From positions 1 to 36,757 of the forward strand of contig DXEG01000062.1 in NCBI GenBank assembly GCA_019115125.1: 36,757 nt of DNA, read 5' to 3'. The DNA is from Candidatus Blautia faecipullorum (GTDB lineage: Bacteria; Bacillota; Clostridia; Lachnospirales; Lachnospiraceae). The notes beneath the pieces were generated by a model. That model searched no databases and was not told where the DNA came from. It saw only the letters and a list, made by a program, of their open reading frames with translations. Both the position numbers and the translations under genes were made by a program. Of the stretch, positions 23,635 through 32,328 are shown in pieces. Each line of letters opens with the position of its first letter. Position 1 is the stretch's first letter.

Positions 23635-25266
23635 TTATCTGAACAAACCAAATTTTCCTTTACCGGATGCTTTTGCCATTTCTCTGATGTTTTTGGACAT
23701 CTCTTCCAGAAGCTCCTGCTGCTGCGCGCTCTGCTCAGCCAAAAGCTCCTGAAGCTTTTCCAGAGACTCGTTCTGAGCGCTTCTTCCTGCCGAGAGACGG
23801 ATCTCCCCTCTGTCCTTCGATACGGTGATATCCGCCAGAAGCCGGCGTACCTGCTCCATAGTCCGTGCGGATCTTTTCTGATATTCGGTGAATTCCTGCA
23901 GTCTTGCGTCAAACTCCTCCACCAGGCGCCGGTTGGATTCCAGAAGCTCGCTGCCGGCTTTTCCCGCCGCAGAAACACGGTCCATTCCCTGAGCGGCGGC
24001 CTCCACATACTTCTGCATCGTCTGGTTGCAGGCCACCCAGAATTTTGCGGAGGAAGTTTCCGCTTCCTTGAGATAGTCCGCCAGGTGATGATAATCCGCC
24101 TGCTGCTGCTTCTGGATGATCTGATTATCCTGTACAAGACGGTTCGCCGTATCCAGATACTGTTTCTGGCTCTTTCCGGATTCTTCCATGATCTTCTTCA
24201 TGGCAGCCTCGTGCTGGACATAAGAATCACTGAGCTGGCGGCTCATAGCCTGATAAAGATTCGTCGTATAATTGGTATTATCCGTCTGTGCGTCCTTCAG
24301 CTGCTCCAGAGCCTTTCCAAAGTCCGCGAACTGCACCTGGAAAGAGGAGTTCATCTCCTTCAGGAACACATCCAGGATCTCTTTTACCGCGTCCTCCTGG
24401 CAGCGTGTTACGGAGGAAACCAGAACGTCCAGAGAATCGTTCATCTTCTGGAAAGTGGGCGTGATCACCTTTTCAAAGCTGTCCGCCATCTTTATGGAAA
24501 ATTCCTCCGCCATCTGGTTCATCGCAGCCGTCTGGTTTTTCTGGCTGGACACCAGAAGATTCATGGATTCGCTCTCCGCCGTAGGCATTACGTATGTATG
24601 GAATTTGCTTAAAAATCCCTGAAGAGCCTCCGCCATGGATGAATATTCGCTTTTCATCCCACAGGTATACACAATAGAGAATGAAATACCATAAATGGAT
24701 GTCAGGAACGCCACCTTGATACCGTCCACAAGAGCAGAAACAGAGTTGGTCATCGCCTCGTAATTGGAAGGCTCAAAGTTTTTCAGTCCCCAGACAAGGC
24801 CCACGAACGTTCCCAGGATACCAAGGCTGGTAAAAATATCCGGGGCCATTTCCAGAAGGCGCTTGTGGATATGGTTATCCAGCTCTTCCTCATTAAAGTA
24901 CTCTTCAATATCAGCAAGTCCTTCCTGGCTTTTCGCAATTTCGTCTGTAAAATCATTCATTCGCTTATCCAGGTATCTGTGCTGAAAAATACCGTTGAGA
25001 GCCTGGATTTTATTCACATCCGCCTTTCCCTGGGTATGGAAGGTATTGGCGATCCCCTCCGCGCCGCTCCGGAAAGCTCTGGCCAGATCGTTCATGGAAA
25101 ACATTCCGCCCACCAGACAGATACAATAGATCACAACCATAACCGCCAGGAAAACAAAATTATAAACCAGGACGCTGGCCGCCCCCTGGCCCACATAAAG
25201 GGTCATTCCTATGGCCGCAGCCAAAACTGCCAGAAACAGCAGTGTGTTTGCTATCTTTTTTCCCAT
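23635..25266 (-). CDS. MotA/TolQ/ExbB-like ion channel with long coiled-coil tail (ZorA-like)
   Basis: The start is ATG 25266 (543 residues), since AAGGAGG is seven bases upstream; ATGs at 25272 and earlier overlap that site. Membrane segments lie at about 5-26, 31-54, 142-161 (FTSLGILGTFVGLVWGL) and 183-203 (IKVAFLTSIYGISFSIVY). The last two form the MotA/TolQ/ExbB core. Residues 205-543 form a long, charged, cytoplasmic helical tail rich in Gln, Glu and Lys. A long tail and a following OmpA-like partner are hallmarks of ZorA, whose tail is thought to carry a phage-sensing signal inward. The function in this organism is unproven. It has a good extended -10 promoter of its own, and the genes before it are separated by a terminator. 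Confidence 0.85.
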   Translation of the reverse strand: MGKKIANTLLFLAVLAAAIGMTLYVGQGAASVLVYNFVFLAVMVVIYCICLVGGMFSMNDLARAFRSGAEGIANTFHTQGKADVNKIQALNGIFQHRYLDKRMNDFTDEIAKSQEGLADIEEYFNEEELDNHIHKRLLEMAPDIFTSLGILGTFVGLVWGLKNFEPSNYEAMTNSVSALVDGIKVAFLTSIYGISFSIVYTCGMKSEYSSMAEALQGFLSKFHTYVMPTAESESMNLLVSSQKNQTAAMNQMAEEFSIKMADSFEKVITPTFQKMNDSLDVLVSSVTRCQEDAVKEILDVFLKEMNSSFQVQFADFGKALEQLKDAQTDNTNYTTNLYQAMSRQLSDSYVQHEAAMKKIMEESGKSQKQYLDTANRLVQDNQIIQKQQQADYHHLADYLKEAETSSAKFWVACNQTMQKYVEAAAQGMDRVSAAGKAGSELLESNRRLVEEFDARLQEFTEYQKRSARTMEQVRRLLADITVSKDRGEIRLSAGRSAQNESLEKLQELLAEQSAQQQELLEEMSKNIREMAKASGKGKFGLFR

Positions 25267-25305
25267 AATCATCCTCCTTAGATGCACAATTTTCGCCTTT
25301 TTACC

Positions 25306-25334
25306 ATAATATCATATCATTTCTGACAGTACAA
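25306..25334 (-). promoter_or_regulatory. Promoter of the ZorA/ZorB-like pair
   Basis: On the minus strand TTGTAC (25329-25334), a 17-base spacer that ends in TGA, and TATTAT (25306-25311) form a sigma-A promoter with an extended -10. It lies 40 bases before the ATG and makes the pair an independent operon. Confidence 0.7.
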
Positions 25335-25371
25335 GCTGTCTTTTCCAGTTTCCATCTGCTCCCTGAGCAGG

Positions 25372-25419
25372 AAACGGCAGGGTATTCCGGAATACATTCT
25401 CCGGAACACTCTGCCGTTT
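25372..25419 (-). terminator. Terminator after the histidine phosphatase gene
   Basis: AAACGGCAG (25372-25380) pairs with CTGCCGTTT (25411-25419), and an inner TTCCGGA/TCCGGAA pair extends the stem. On the minus strand TTTCC follows, a weak T-run. It separates the pheST operon from the motor genes. Confidence 0.65.
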
Positions 25420-25421
25420 TA

Positions 25422-26036
25422 TCAGTAATATATTTTATCCTCCTCAACGAGGACCGCCCGGCCATCGCAGACATCCACAATATTCACGCTGCAGTTGGGC
25501 GGAACGCTGCCGTGCCAGAAATGCTCCGGATCGCGGTATACGTTCTGGAGCAGAGCCCGGACCGCGCAGCCGTGGGAGGCTATCAGAACCGTTTTGTCCC
25601 TGAGCGAGGGATCGTGGATCTTTTCTTCCCAGAACGCCTTTGTCCGCGCGAGAATATCCGAAATATTCTCCCCGTTCTCCGGCCGCCGGAAGCTCCAGGG
25701 ATCCGCGAAAAAGACTTTCATCTCCCCGCTCAGGATCCTTCCCTCTTCATCCTTGAACCTTGTGCCTTCCAGAACGCCGAAATCAATCTCCTGTATCCGT
25801 TTATCCAAAATGACCGGAATACTGCCAGCTCTTTCCCCCAGAGCCAGCCTGGCGGTTTCAGCGGCTCTTTTCAGAGGGCTGGAAAAGCAGATGTCAAAAG
25901 GCACATTTTTTAAGGCCTCTCCGGTTTTTTCCGCCAGCCGGATCCCCTCGGGAGCCAGAGGGATATCCGCCGCTCCCTGCACCTTTTTCAGAGCGTTCCA
26001 CTCTGTAACCCCATGTCTGATAATATAAAGCCTCAT
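25422..26036 (-). CDS. Histidine phosphatase family protein (phosphoglycerate-mutase-like)
   Basis: This 204-residue protein has the phosphohistidine motif LYIIRHGVTEWN near the N-terminus, the SSPLKRAAETARLA block, and the second catalytic His in LIASHGCAVRALLQ. It belongs to the broad family that includes phosphoglycerate mutase and various phosphatases. The length fits a small phosphatase, and the substrate is unknown. Its ATG overlaps the pheT stop by one base (TGATG), so it is the last gene of the pheS-pheT operon and probably coupled in translation. Confidence 0.9.
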   Translation of the reverse strand: MRLYIIRHGVTEWNALKKVQGAADIPLAPEGIRLAEKTGEALKNVPFDICFSSPLKRAAETARLALGERAGSIPVILDKRIQEIDFGVLEGTRFKDEEGRILSGEMKVFFADPWSFRRPENGENISDILARTKAFWEEKIHDPSLRDKTVLIASHGCAVRALLQNVYRDPEHFWHGSVPPNCSVNIVDVCDGRAVLVEEDKIYY

Positions 26037-28453
26037 CAGCTTCTCAGCTCGATTCCAAGAGAAGTCAGACCGTTGAGGATCTTCTTCATCACCGCGGTAA
26101 TGTCCGCTTCCTCCAGAGTCCTGTCATGGTCGCGGAATACGATGGAATACGCCATGGATTTATAGCCAGGCTTGATCTGCGCCCCTTCATAGACGTCGAA
26201 AAGCTGGTAGGACTCCAGAATCTTTCCGCCTCTCTGCTCCAGCATATTTTCGATATCTCCCGCAAGAACCGCTTTCGGCACCACCATGCTCAGATCTCTT
26301 GTAACAGCGGGATATCTGGCGATTCCCGTGTACTTATGGTCAAAGCCTGCGAATTCCAGAATGTCCAGGATATCGATCACCGCGATGTAGGCTTTTTCTC
26401 CGATCCCGTAATTATCCGCCACAAGAGGATGTACCTCTCCCAGATAGCCCACGGTTTTTCCTTCATAAATAATATTGGCCTGTCTTCCTGGATGAAGGTA
26501 GGGCTTCCCGCTGTCCGGGGTATAATGAACCTTCTTCTTCATTCCGGCTTTCTCGAAGAATTCCTCGCAGACGCCCTTCATATCAAAGAAATCTCCGTCC
26601 CCGTACATTCCAAGTGTGAAATGTACCCGTTCCTCCGGAAGCTCTGTCAGAGGAAGAGCCTTCGGAAGATAAACCTTGCCGATCTCATAGAGACGGACGT
26701 TTTTATTTCTCCTGTTGTAATTCGTGGCCAGAGAAGCCAGCATTCCGTTCAGGGTAGTTGTACGCATAATGCTGTAGTCCTCCCCGAGAGGGTTGCTGAT
26801 GGTGATCACTTTTCTGAGATCGCTGTCTTCGGGAATCCTCAGTCTGTCGAATACTTTTGGACTCTCGAAGGAATAGGTCATTCCTTCCGAAAAGCCGCAG
26901 TATTCCGCGATATCTCTGGCAACCTGCTCGATCCTGAGCTTAAACGGCATCTTTCCGGTGGTTGCTTCGCCCTTGGGAAGAGTGGTTGGAATCTTGTCGT
27001 ATCCGTAGAATCTTGCCACTTCCTCCGCTACGTCCGCCGTGCAGTGAATATCCTGACGGAAGGTAGGCGCTACGATCTCGTTTGTCTTTTCGTCATAGGA
27101 AAGCTCCACTCTTGCCAGATATTCCAGCATTTCCTCTCTGGAAAGCTCTGTTCCGAGGATCGAGTTGATCCTCTCCGGCTCAAAGGGAACTCTGGACGGC
27201 TCTCTTGTCTCACAGCACACATCCACCATGCCCCCTACAACCTCTCCGGCTCCCAGCTCCTCCATCAGCTGGCAGGCGCGGTCAATAGCCGCCTCCGCGT
27301 TGTTGGGATCCAGGCCCTTTTCGAATTTCGCCGAAGCGTCTGTCCGAAGTCCGATCCTCTTGGAGGACAGCCGGATATTGGTTCCGTTGAAGCAGGCCGC
27401 CTCAAAAAGCACCGTATGCACGTTGTCCGTGATCATGGAATTTTCCCCGCCCATGATGCCGCCGATGCCGACTGCTTTTTTTCCGTCGCAGATCATCAGG
27501 ACGTTCTCGTCCATTTTGCGCTCCTGTCCGTCCAGAGTCACGAAGGTTTCGCCCTCGGAGGCTCTGCGCACCACAATCTCCCGTCCCTCGATGGTATCCA
27601 GGTCGTAGGCGTGCATGGGCTGTCCGTATTCCTCCATCACGTAGTTGGTAATATCCACCAGATTGTTGATAGGACGGATTCCGTTGGAAGCAAGGCATCT
27701 CTGCATCCACTTGGGGGAGGGACCGATCTTGACATTTTTCACGATTCTCGCCGTATAACGGGGGCAGAGATCCGGATCCTTCACAGTTACCTTAATGTAA
27801 TCGGAGGCTTTCTCCTCATTGCCCGTTTTTTTCACGACTGGAGGGCAGAATTTTTTGCCGAAGGTCGCCGCCGCTTCTCTGGCGATGCCGATAACGCTGT
27901 AGCAGTCCACACGGTTGGAGGTAACCTCATATTCAAAAACCACGTCGTCCAGCCCAAGTGCCTTAACGGCGCTTTCGCCTACGGCCGCGTCCTCCGGGAA
28001 AATATAAATGCCGTATTCCGGAGCTTCCGGATACATATCTCTGGTACTTCCCAGCTCTTCTATGGAGCACATCATGCCGTCTGATTCCACGCCGCGGAGC
28101 TTGCCTTTTTTGATCCGGATCCCGCCGGGAGTTTTTTTGCCGTCGTGTCCTCCGGCCACCCGGCCGCCGTCCAGAACCACCGGAACCTTGTCTCCTTCTT
28201 TTACGTTGGGGGCTCCGGTCACGATCTGTACCGTGCCGGTCCCTATATCCACCTGACAGATGATCAGCTTATCCGCGTCGGGATGCCTCTCAATCTTTTT
28301 GATCTGTCCGATCACAATCTTATCCAGATCCGCGTCCAGCTTTTCGTAGCCCTCCACCTTCGTTCCTGACAGTGTCATGGCGTCTGTATATTCCTGTGCT
28401 GTCACATCCAGATCCGGTACATACATTTTTATCCAGGACATTGATGTATTCAT
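26036..28453 (-). CDS. pheT: Phenylalanyl-tRNA synthetase beta subunit
   Basis: PheT and PheS form the (alpha-beta)2 enzyme that charges tRNA-Phe. I take ATG 28453 (805 residues) because AAAGGTGG lies eight bases upstream. A GTG at 28465 is part of that site. The N-terminal tRNA-binding domain (IVIGQIKKIERHPDADKL) is followed by the B3/B4 editing region (VTSNRVDCYSVIGIARE), the B5 domain and the C-terminal anticodon-binding domain (GIARYPAVTRDLSMVVPK). Length agrees with bacterial PheT (~800). It follows pheS by 65 bases. Confidence 0.97.
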   Translation of the reverse strand: MNTSMSWIKMYVPDLDVTAQEYTDAMTLSGTKVEGYEKLDADLDKIVIGQIKKIERHPDADKLIICQVDIGTGTVQIVTGAPNVKEGDKVPVVLDGGRVAGGHDGKKTPGGIRIKKGKLRGVESDGMMCSIEELGSTRDMYPEAPEYGIYIFPEDAAVGESAVKALGLDDVVFEYEVTSNRVDCYSVIGIAREAAATFGKKFCPPVVKKTGNEEKASDYIKVTVKDPDLCPRYTARIVKNVKIGPSPKWMQRCLASNGIRPINNLVDITNYVMEEYGQPMHAYDLDTIEGREIVVRRASEGETFVTLDGQERKMDENVLMICDGKKAVGIGGIMGGENSMITDNVHTVLFEAACFNGTNIRLSSKRIGLRTDASAKFEKGLDPNNAEAAIDRACQLMEELGAGEVVGGMVDVCCETREPSRVPFEPERINSILGTELSREEMLEYLARVELSYDEKTNEIVAPTFRQDIHCTADVAEEVARFYGYDKIPTTLPKGEATTGKMPFKLRIEQVARDIAEYCGFSEGMTYSFESPKVFDRLRIPEDSDLRKVITISNPLGEDYSIMRTTTLNGMLASLATNYNRRNKNVRLYEIGKVYLPKALPLTELPEERVHFTLGMYGDGDFFDMKGVCEEFFEKAGMKKKVHYTPDSGKPYLHPGRQANIIYEGKTVGYLGEVHPLVADNYGIGEKAYIAVIDILDILEFAGFDHKYTGIARYPAVTRDLSMVVPKAVLAGDIENMLEQRGGKILESYQLFDVYEGAQIKPGYKSMAYSIVFRDHDRTLEEADITAVMKKILNGLTSLGIELRS

Positions 28454-28518
28454 GTTTTTATCCACCTTTCTATTCTATCCGCGCCTGCTTGGCGCTTTGT
28501 CTCTCAAAAAACCGCCTG

Positions 28519-29544
28519 TTAGAATTGTTTCAGGAAACGAACGTCGTTTTCATACAGAAGTCTCATATCGTCGATCTCATATTTCAGAAGCGCGATTCTC
28601 TCCAGACCCACGCCGAAAGCAAAGCCTGTGTATTCATCCGGATCGATCCCGCACATTCTCAGCACATTGGGATGAATGGAGCCGCAGCCCAGTATCTCGA
28701 TCCAGCCGGAGCCCTTGCAGAAACGGCAGCCCTTTCCGCCGCATTTGAAACAGGATACGTCCACCTCCGCGCTCGGCTCCGTAAAGGGGAAGTGATGAGG
28801 ACGGAATTTCGTCCTGGTCTCCGGTCCGAAGAGCTCCTTGGCAAATTCCTCAAGGGTTCCCTTCAGATCCGCGAAGGTAATATGCTTGTCGATGACCATT
28901 CCCTCGATCTGATGGAAGGACGGAGAATGAGTAGCGTCCACCTCGTCAGAACGGAAAACCCGCCCCGGCGCGATCATACGGATGGGAAGCTTGCCTTTTT
29001 CCATCACACGGGCCTGTACCGGAGACGTCTGGGAACGGAGCAGGATCGAATTATCAATGAAGAACGTATCCTGTTCGTCCCTTGCCGGATGTCCTTCCGG
29101 AATATTCAGCTTTGTAAAATTGTAGTCCGCGTATTCCACTTCAGGGCCCTCCACTACTTCATAGCCCATTCCGATAAAGATACGCTCCACCTCTTCCAGG
29201 GCGATGGTGTTGGGATGGCGGTGTCCGATCCTGGCTTTTTTTGCCGGCAGCGTAACGTCGATCACCTCTGCCTTCATTTTTTCTTCACGAACAGCCTCCT
29301 CCAGCTTCTTTCTGGTATCTTCCAGAAGCTCCTCGATTTTTGCTCTTGTCTCGTTTACAAGCTGTCCTACCTTAGGGCGCTCCTCAGGGGCCACATCCTT
29401 CATACCTTTTAGGATCGCCGTCAGCTCTCCCTTCTTTCCAAGATAAGCCACCTTCACTTCGTTGAGCTTATCCGGACCGTCTGCTTCCTGAATCCGTTTT
29501 CTGGCTGTTTCCGCCAGTTCCTGAAGCTTTTCCTTCATATTCAT
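28519..29544 (-). CDS. pheS: Phenylalanyl-tRNA synthetase alpha subunit
   Basis: This 341-residue class II synthetase catalytic subunit has an N-terminal coiled coil (about 1-90) and the class II motifs: motif 2 near IRMIAPGRVFRSDEVDATHS and motif 3 at GFAFGVGLERIALLKY. The Phe-binding region has FHQIEGMVID. The Cys-rich stretch CFKCGGKGCRFCKGSGWIE looks like a zinc-type loop found in many clostridial PheS. The ATG at 29544 follows GGAG nine bases upstream. Expression is controlled by the T-box leader directly before it. Confidence 0.97.
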   Translation of the reverse strand: MNMKEKLQELAETARKRIQEADGPDKLNEVKVAYLGKKGELTAILKGMKDVAPEERPKVGQLVNETRAKIEELLEDTRKKLEEAVREEKMKAEVIDVTLPAKKARIGHRHPNTIALEEVERIFIGMGYEVVEGPEVEYADYNFTKLNIPEGHPARDEQDTFFIDNSILLRSQTSPVQARVMEKGKLPIRMIAPGRVFRSDEVDATHSPSFHQIEGMVIDKHITFADLKGTLEEFAKELFGPETRTKFRPHHFPFTEPSAEVDVSCFKCGGKGCRFCKGSGWIEILGCGSIHPNVLRMCGIDPDEYTGFAFGVGLERIALLKYEIDDMRLLYENDVRFLKQF

Positions 29545-29570
29545 GGTTCATATCTCCTTTTTCTTAATAC

Positions 29571-29830
29571 AAAAAAACCGCCCCTCTGATGAGGGACGGA
29601 AATCTCCGCGGTACCACCCTGTTTCCCGCGCGCAGGCGCAGGCTCTCAGTTTCTGCTTAACGCGCAGCTACGGCATCTCCTACTGAAATACGGTACTGTC
29701 CGCATCCGTTCAAAAATGCAGCTCCGGCGGGAAATTGAGGAACCGTCTGAACTTAAAGAAGCTTGCAGCCGGTGACTTCTTCTCTCTGAAAGAAAACAGC
29801 TCCCTGAAACGCCTTCACAGCTTTTCATCT
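29571..29830 (-). promoter_or_regulatory. T-box riboswitch of pheST
   Basis: The T-box core AGGGTGGTACCGCG is present on the minus strand at 29607-29620. It is followed by a terminator, CCGTCCCTC-ATCA-GAGGGGCGG (about 29578-29600), with seven T at 29571-29577. The leader of about 260 bases starts just after the promoter at 29837-29865. Uncharged tRNA-Phe would stabilise the antiterminator and allow transcription into pheS. A candidate UUC specifier is at 29749-29751, followed by A; that placement is tentative. Confidence 0.93.
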
Positions 29831-29836
29831 TACAAT

Positions 29837-29865
29837 ACTATGCCACAGGAAGAAAAATCTGTCAA
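29837..29865 (-). promoter_or_regulatory. Promoter of the T-box pheST operon
   Basis: On the minus strand a perfect TTGACA (29860-29865), a 17-base spacer and CATAGT (29837-29842) precede the T-box. The -35 overlaps the last codons of the upstream yihY gene, so the promoter is embedded in that gene's 3' end. Confidence 0.7.
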
Positions 29866-30812
29866 GATTTTTTCTGCTCACCTTTCCTGTCTTTTTCTTT
29901 TCTGTGTTCTGCTCTGTCCTTTCGGCACTCCGCCAGAAATTGTTTTCTCTTCCTCGCGATCAACTGCCAGAAGCTGGTCTGGGCCTGCCGGAACTGGTTC
30001 TCAAAATACGCGTTGATCTCCGCGCCGTAAAGCAGAAGGTTCATACAGCAGTAAAGCCAGAGCATCACCATGATCAGAGTGGAGAGGCTTCCGTACATGC
30101 TGCTGACCTTTGGAAAAAATGTAAAATAAAGCGAGAAGAAATAAGAAAACAGCGACCAGGCGACAGCCGTGAGAAAAGCGCCCGGAACCTGGCTTTTCAG
30201 CGTGGCTTTCCTGTTCGGCAGGTATCTGTATAATACCAGAAATACCAGGAACAGCATCACAAAAACCAGAAATGTCTTAGCTCCCAGGATCCTCCCGATA
30301 ATACGTCCTACAAAGGGAATATATTCCATGGCTACCTGATGGATCCTGTTTCCCATAACCAAAAGCAGAAGGCTGATGATCAGGGCGATCACAAACAGAA
30401 ACATATACAGCATGGAATAGATTCTGTTCATCAGCCAGTTACGGGTTTCCTTCACATGATAGATGGTGTTCAGCCCATTGATCAGCGCCTGCATTCCTTT
30501 TCCCGAGGACCATAAAGCTACGACAGCGGAAACTGGAAGTACGGCGATGCTTTTTGAAAACACCTCCGCCACAATACTCAGTACAAATCCCTGGATATTC
30601 TCCGGGACGATCCCTATGATCATCTGTCTCACCACACGGTAAGTAAGAGGGGTGTACTGCACAATAGCTGTCAGAAACAATATAAAAGGAATAAAGGACA
30701 TCATAAGAAAGTATGCTGTCTGAGCCGCGTAAGCGCTCACATGGTCTTCTCTGATCCTGTCCGCGAATCCCAGGACTAAATGCAGAGACCTCTTTTCTCT
30801 TATCTTTTCCAT
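29862..30812 (-). CDS. YihY/BrkB family inner membrane protein
   Basis: This 316-residue protein has about six membrane helices and the family landmark near residue 25 (SAYAAQTAYFLMMSFIPF), plus ALWSSGKGMQALINGLNTIYHV and YRYLPNRK. It was once described as RNase BN, which is no longer accepted; its true function is unknown, perhaps transport. The C-terminus is highly charged (RKRKQFLAECRKDRAEHRKE). The stop lies within the pheST promoter. It starts after a good promoter at 30876-30904 and stands as a single gene. Confidence 0.9.
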   Translation of the reverse strand: MEKIREKRSLHLVLGFADRIREDHVSAYAAQTAYFLMMSFIPFILFLTAIVQYTPLTYRVVRQMIIGIVPENIQGFVLSIVAEVFSKSIAVLPVSAVVALWSSGKGMQALINGLNTIYHVKETRNWLMNRIYSMLYMFLFVIALIISLLLLVMGNRIHQVAMEYIPFVGRIIGRILGAKTFLVFVMLFLVFLVLYRYLPNRKATLKSQVPGAFLTAVAWSLFSYFFSLYFTFFPKVSSMYGSLSTLIMVMLWLYCCMNLLLYGAEINAYFENQFRQAQTSFWQLIARKRKQFLAECRKDRAEHRKEKDRKGEQKKS

Positions 30813-30875
30813 ATTTTTTCTCCTGCTTCACTGCACCATGGCAGTCTCCTTCCCCCATCCTTTCACACTGACGCT

Positions 30876-30904
30876 ATCATACCATGAATCAAATACCTTG
30901 GCAA
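30876..30904 (-). promoter_or_regulatory. Promoter of the yihY-type gene
   Basis: On the minus strand TTGCCA (30899-30904), a 17-base spacer ending in TGG and TATGAT (30876-30881) form an extended -10 sigma-A promoter. It lies in the 103-base gap after the SpoIID-like gene. Confidence 0.65.
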
Positions 30905-30915
30905 GTATCCTGATT

Positions 30916-32283
30916 TCAGGCACCGCTGATCTCCTGAATCTCAACATCCTTAAAAAAATAATTCAGGATTTCTTCACAGGTGTATCCTCTGGCGGCCATT
31001 TCATTGGCCCCGTTCTGACTCATCCCCACGCCGTGGCCGTAGCCGCCTCCGGTAAGCAAAAGAGATGTCCCCGGCACGGCCTCCTCCTGAAAATATGAGC
31101 TTGGAAGCAAGGCTCCCCCTTCTGTGGTACTGCCGTCCTTCTCCGTGATCACACAGCCCTCAGGAGAAAGAAACTGCCTTATGGCGTATTCCTCATCCAA
31201 AAGGAATGATCCGGCCTCCGTGACCACCTCAAGCCCCGTCACCGCGCCGCTTTCTTCTTTCTTTGTGACGGAAACACTGAGAAGCGCTCCTTCCGCTCCC
31301 AGATATCCGGCTGCCCGCTGTTCCAGCCCGGCCCATGGGAGCTCCACCTGCCACCAGCTCCAGGGTTCCTCGGAGTCAAAGGCGCAGGGCACGCTTTTCA
31401 GGTAAGAAGCCGGCTCCTCCGCTCCCCATATCTCGTTCGTGCTGGTCACTCCCGCAGAGGTAGAAAAATAATAGGCCTCCACCGGTTCCCCATTCTGACA
31501 CAGAATTTTTCCCTCTGTCTCTTTTACCGCCTTTGAAGTGGATTCCTGGGGCGGGATATTCTGGTATACCTGGTAGCTCACACTGTCGTCCACATCCGCC
31601 CCGTAATCCTCCAGTCCTTTGTCCCGCATATGCTTCCAGGCGTAGGTTCTGGCACAGATGGCCTGTGCTTTCAGAGCCTCCTTCTCATAGCCGGAGGGCA
31701 TTTCACTGGGCACCACAGCTTCCAGATAAGTTTCCAGAGGCAGCTCATTGATCAGAAGCAGCCCTTCCTCCCGTCTGCGGATCTCAAGGCTTCCTTCATA
31801 AACAGGGCTTCCTCCCTGACGCTGTATGGAGGCCACCTGTATGCCCCCTTCTGTTTCCGGAATGATCACAGGCTCAGCTCCTGCCTCGAGATCCTCCGGC
31901 TTATAGCTGCTTTCGATCCCACCGCTGACCACCGATACAGACGGATGAAAATAAGATCCATAGCCGGTCGTCATCAGGAGAACCCTGATCATTTTTTCCT
32001 CCGCCTTCTCTTCATCCACAGCCAGATCCTCCTTTTCTGTCCGGCTTTCCCCGCTGTCCGCGGAATTTTCTCCATCCTGCTCTGCCGCCGCGTCTGCTTC
32101 AGCCTTCTCCTGCGTCCCGCTTTCCGATTTCCGGCTTCGCTTCAATAGCTCGTCTTCCTTTTCGCTTAAATATGCCTTTTTCTCTTTGCCCCTTTCCTCC
32201 AGAGCCATGTTCATAAGAACCATGCTTCCCAGCAGAGCGCCCAGCAAAAACTGATATCCATAAAAAAATCTGGTTTTCCTCAT
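30916..32283 (-). CDS. SpoIID/LytB domain protein
   Basis: This 455-residue membrane-anchored protein starts with a membrane helix (about 8-27, YGYQFLLGALLGSMVLMN), then a Glu/Ser/Lys-rich linker to about residue 100. The SpoIID domain follows, with LPLETYLEAVVPSEMPSGYEKEALKAQAI in two parts (the conserved Glu of the lytic-transglycosylase active site), YYFSTSAGVTSTNEIWG and GYGHGVGMSQNGANEMA. SpoIID cuts denuded glycan strands during engulfment. A related vegetative role is also possible because the gene sits with metabolic genes. No Shine-Dalgarno is visible before the ATG, and a TATACT hexamer ends six bases upstream. Confidence 0.88.
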   Translation of the reverse strand: MRKTRFFYGYQFLLGALLGSMVLMNMALEERGKEKKAYLSEKEDELLKRSRKSESGTQEKAEADAAAEQDGENSADSGESRTEKEDLAVDEEKAEEKMIRVLLMTTGYGSYFHPSVSVVSGGIESSYKPEDLEAGAEPVIIPETEGGIQVASIQRQGGSPVYEGSLEIRRREEGLLLINELPLETYLEAVVPSEMPSGYEKEALKAQAICARTYAWKHMRDKGLEDYGADVDDSVSYQVYQNIPPQESTSKAVKETEGKILCQNGEPVEAYYFSTSAGVTSTNEIWGAEEPASYLKSVPCAFDSEEPWSWWQVELPWAGLEQRAAGYLGAEGALLSVSVTKKEESGAVTGLEVVTEAGSFLLDEEYAIRQFLSPEGCVITEKDGSTTEGGALLPSSYFQEEAVPGTSLLLTGGGYGHGVGMSQNGANEMAARGYTCEEILNYFFKDVEIQEISGA

Positions 32284-32328
32284 ATAAAAAGTATATGAAG
32301 AAAACCAGAAGAAAATGGCATATATTTA

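Noticed and set aside
22588..25266. Flagellar motor stator genes motA/motB
   Set aside because: The channel protein has a long C-terminal coiled-coil tail and the partner a long coiled coil before its OmpA domain, and no flagellar or chemotaxis gene is nearby; the ZorAB-like reading fits better.
28454..28465. GTG start of pheT four codons upstream
   Set aside because: The GTG is part of the AAAGGTGG ribosome-binding site that serves ATG 28453.
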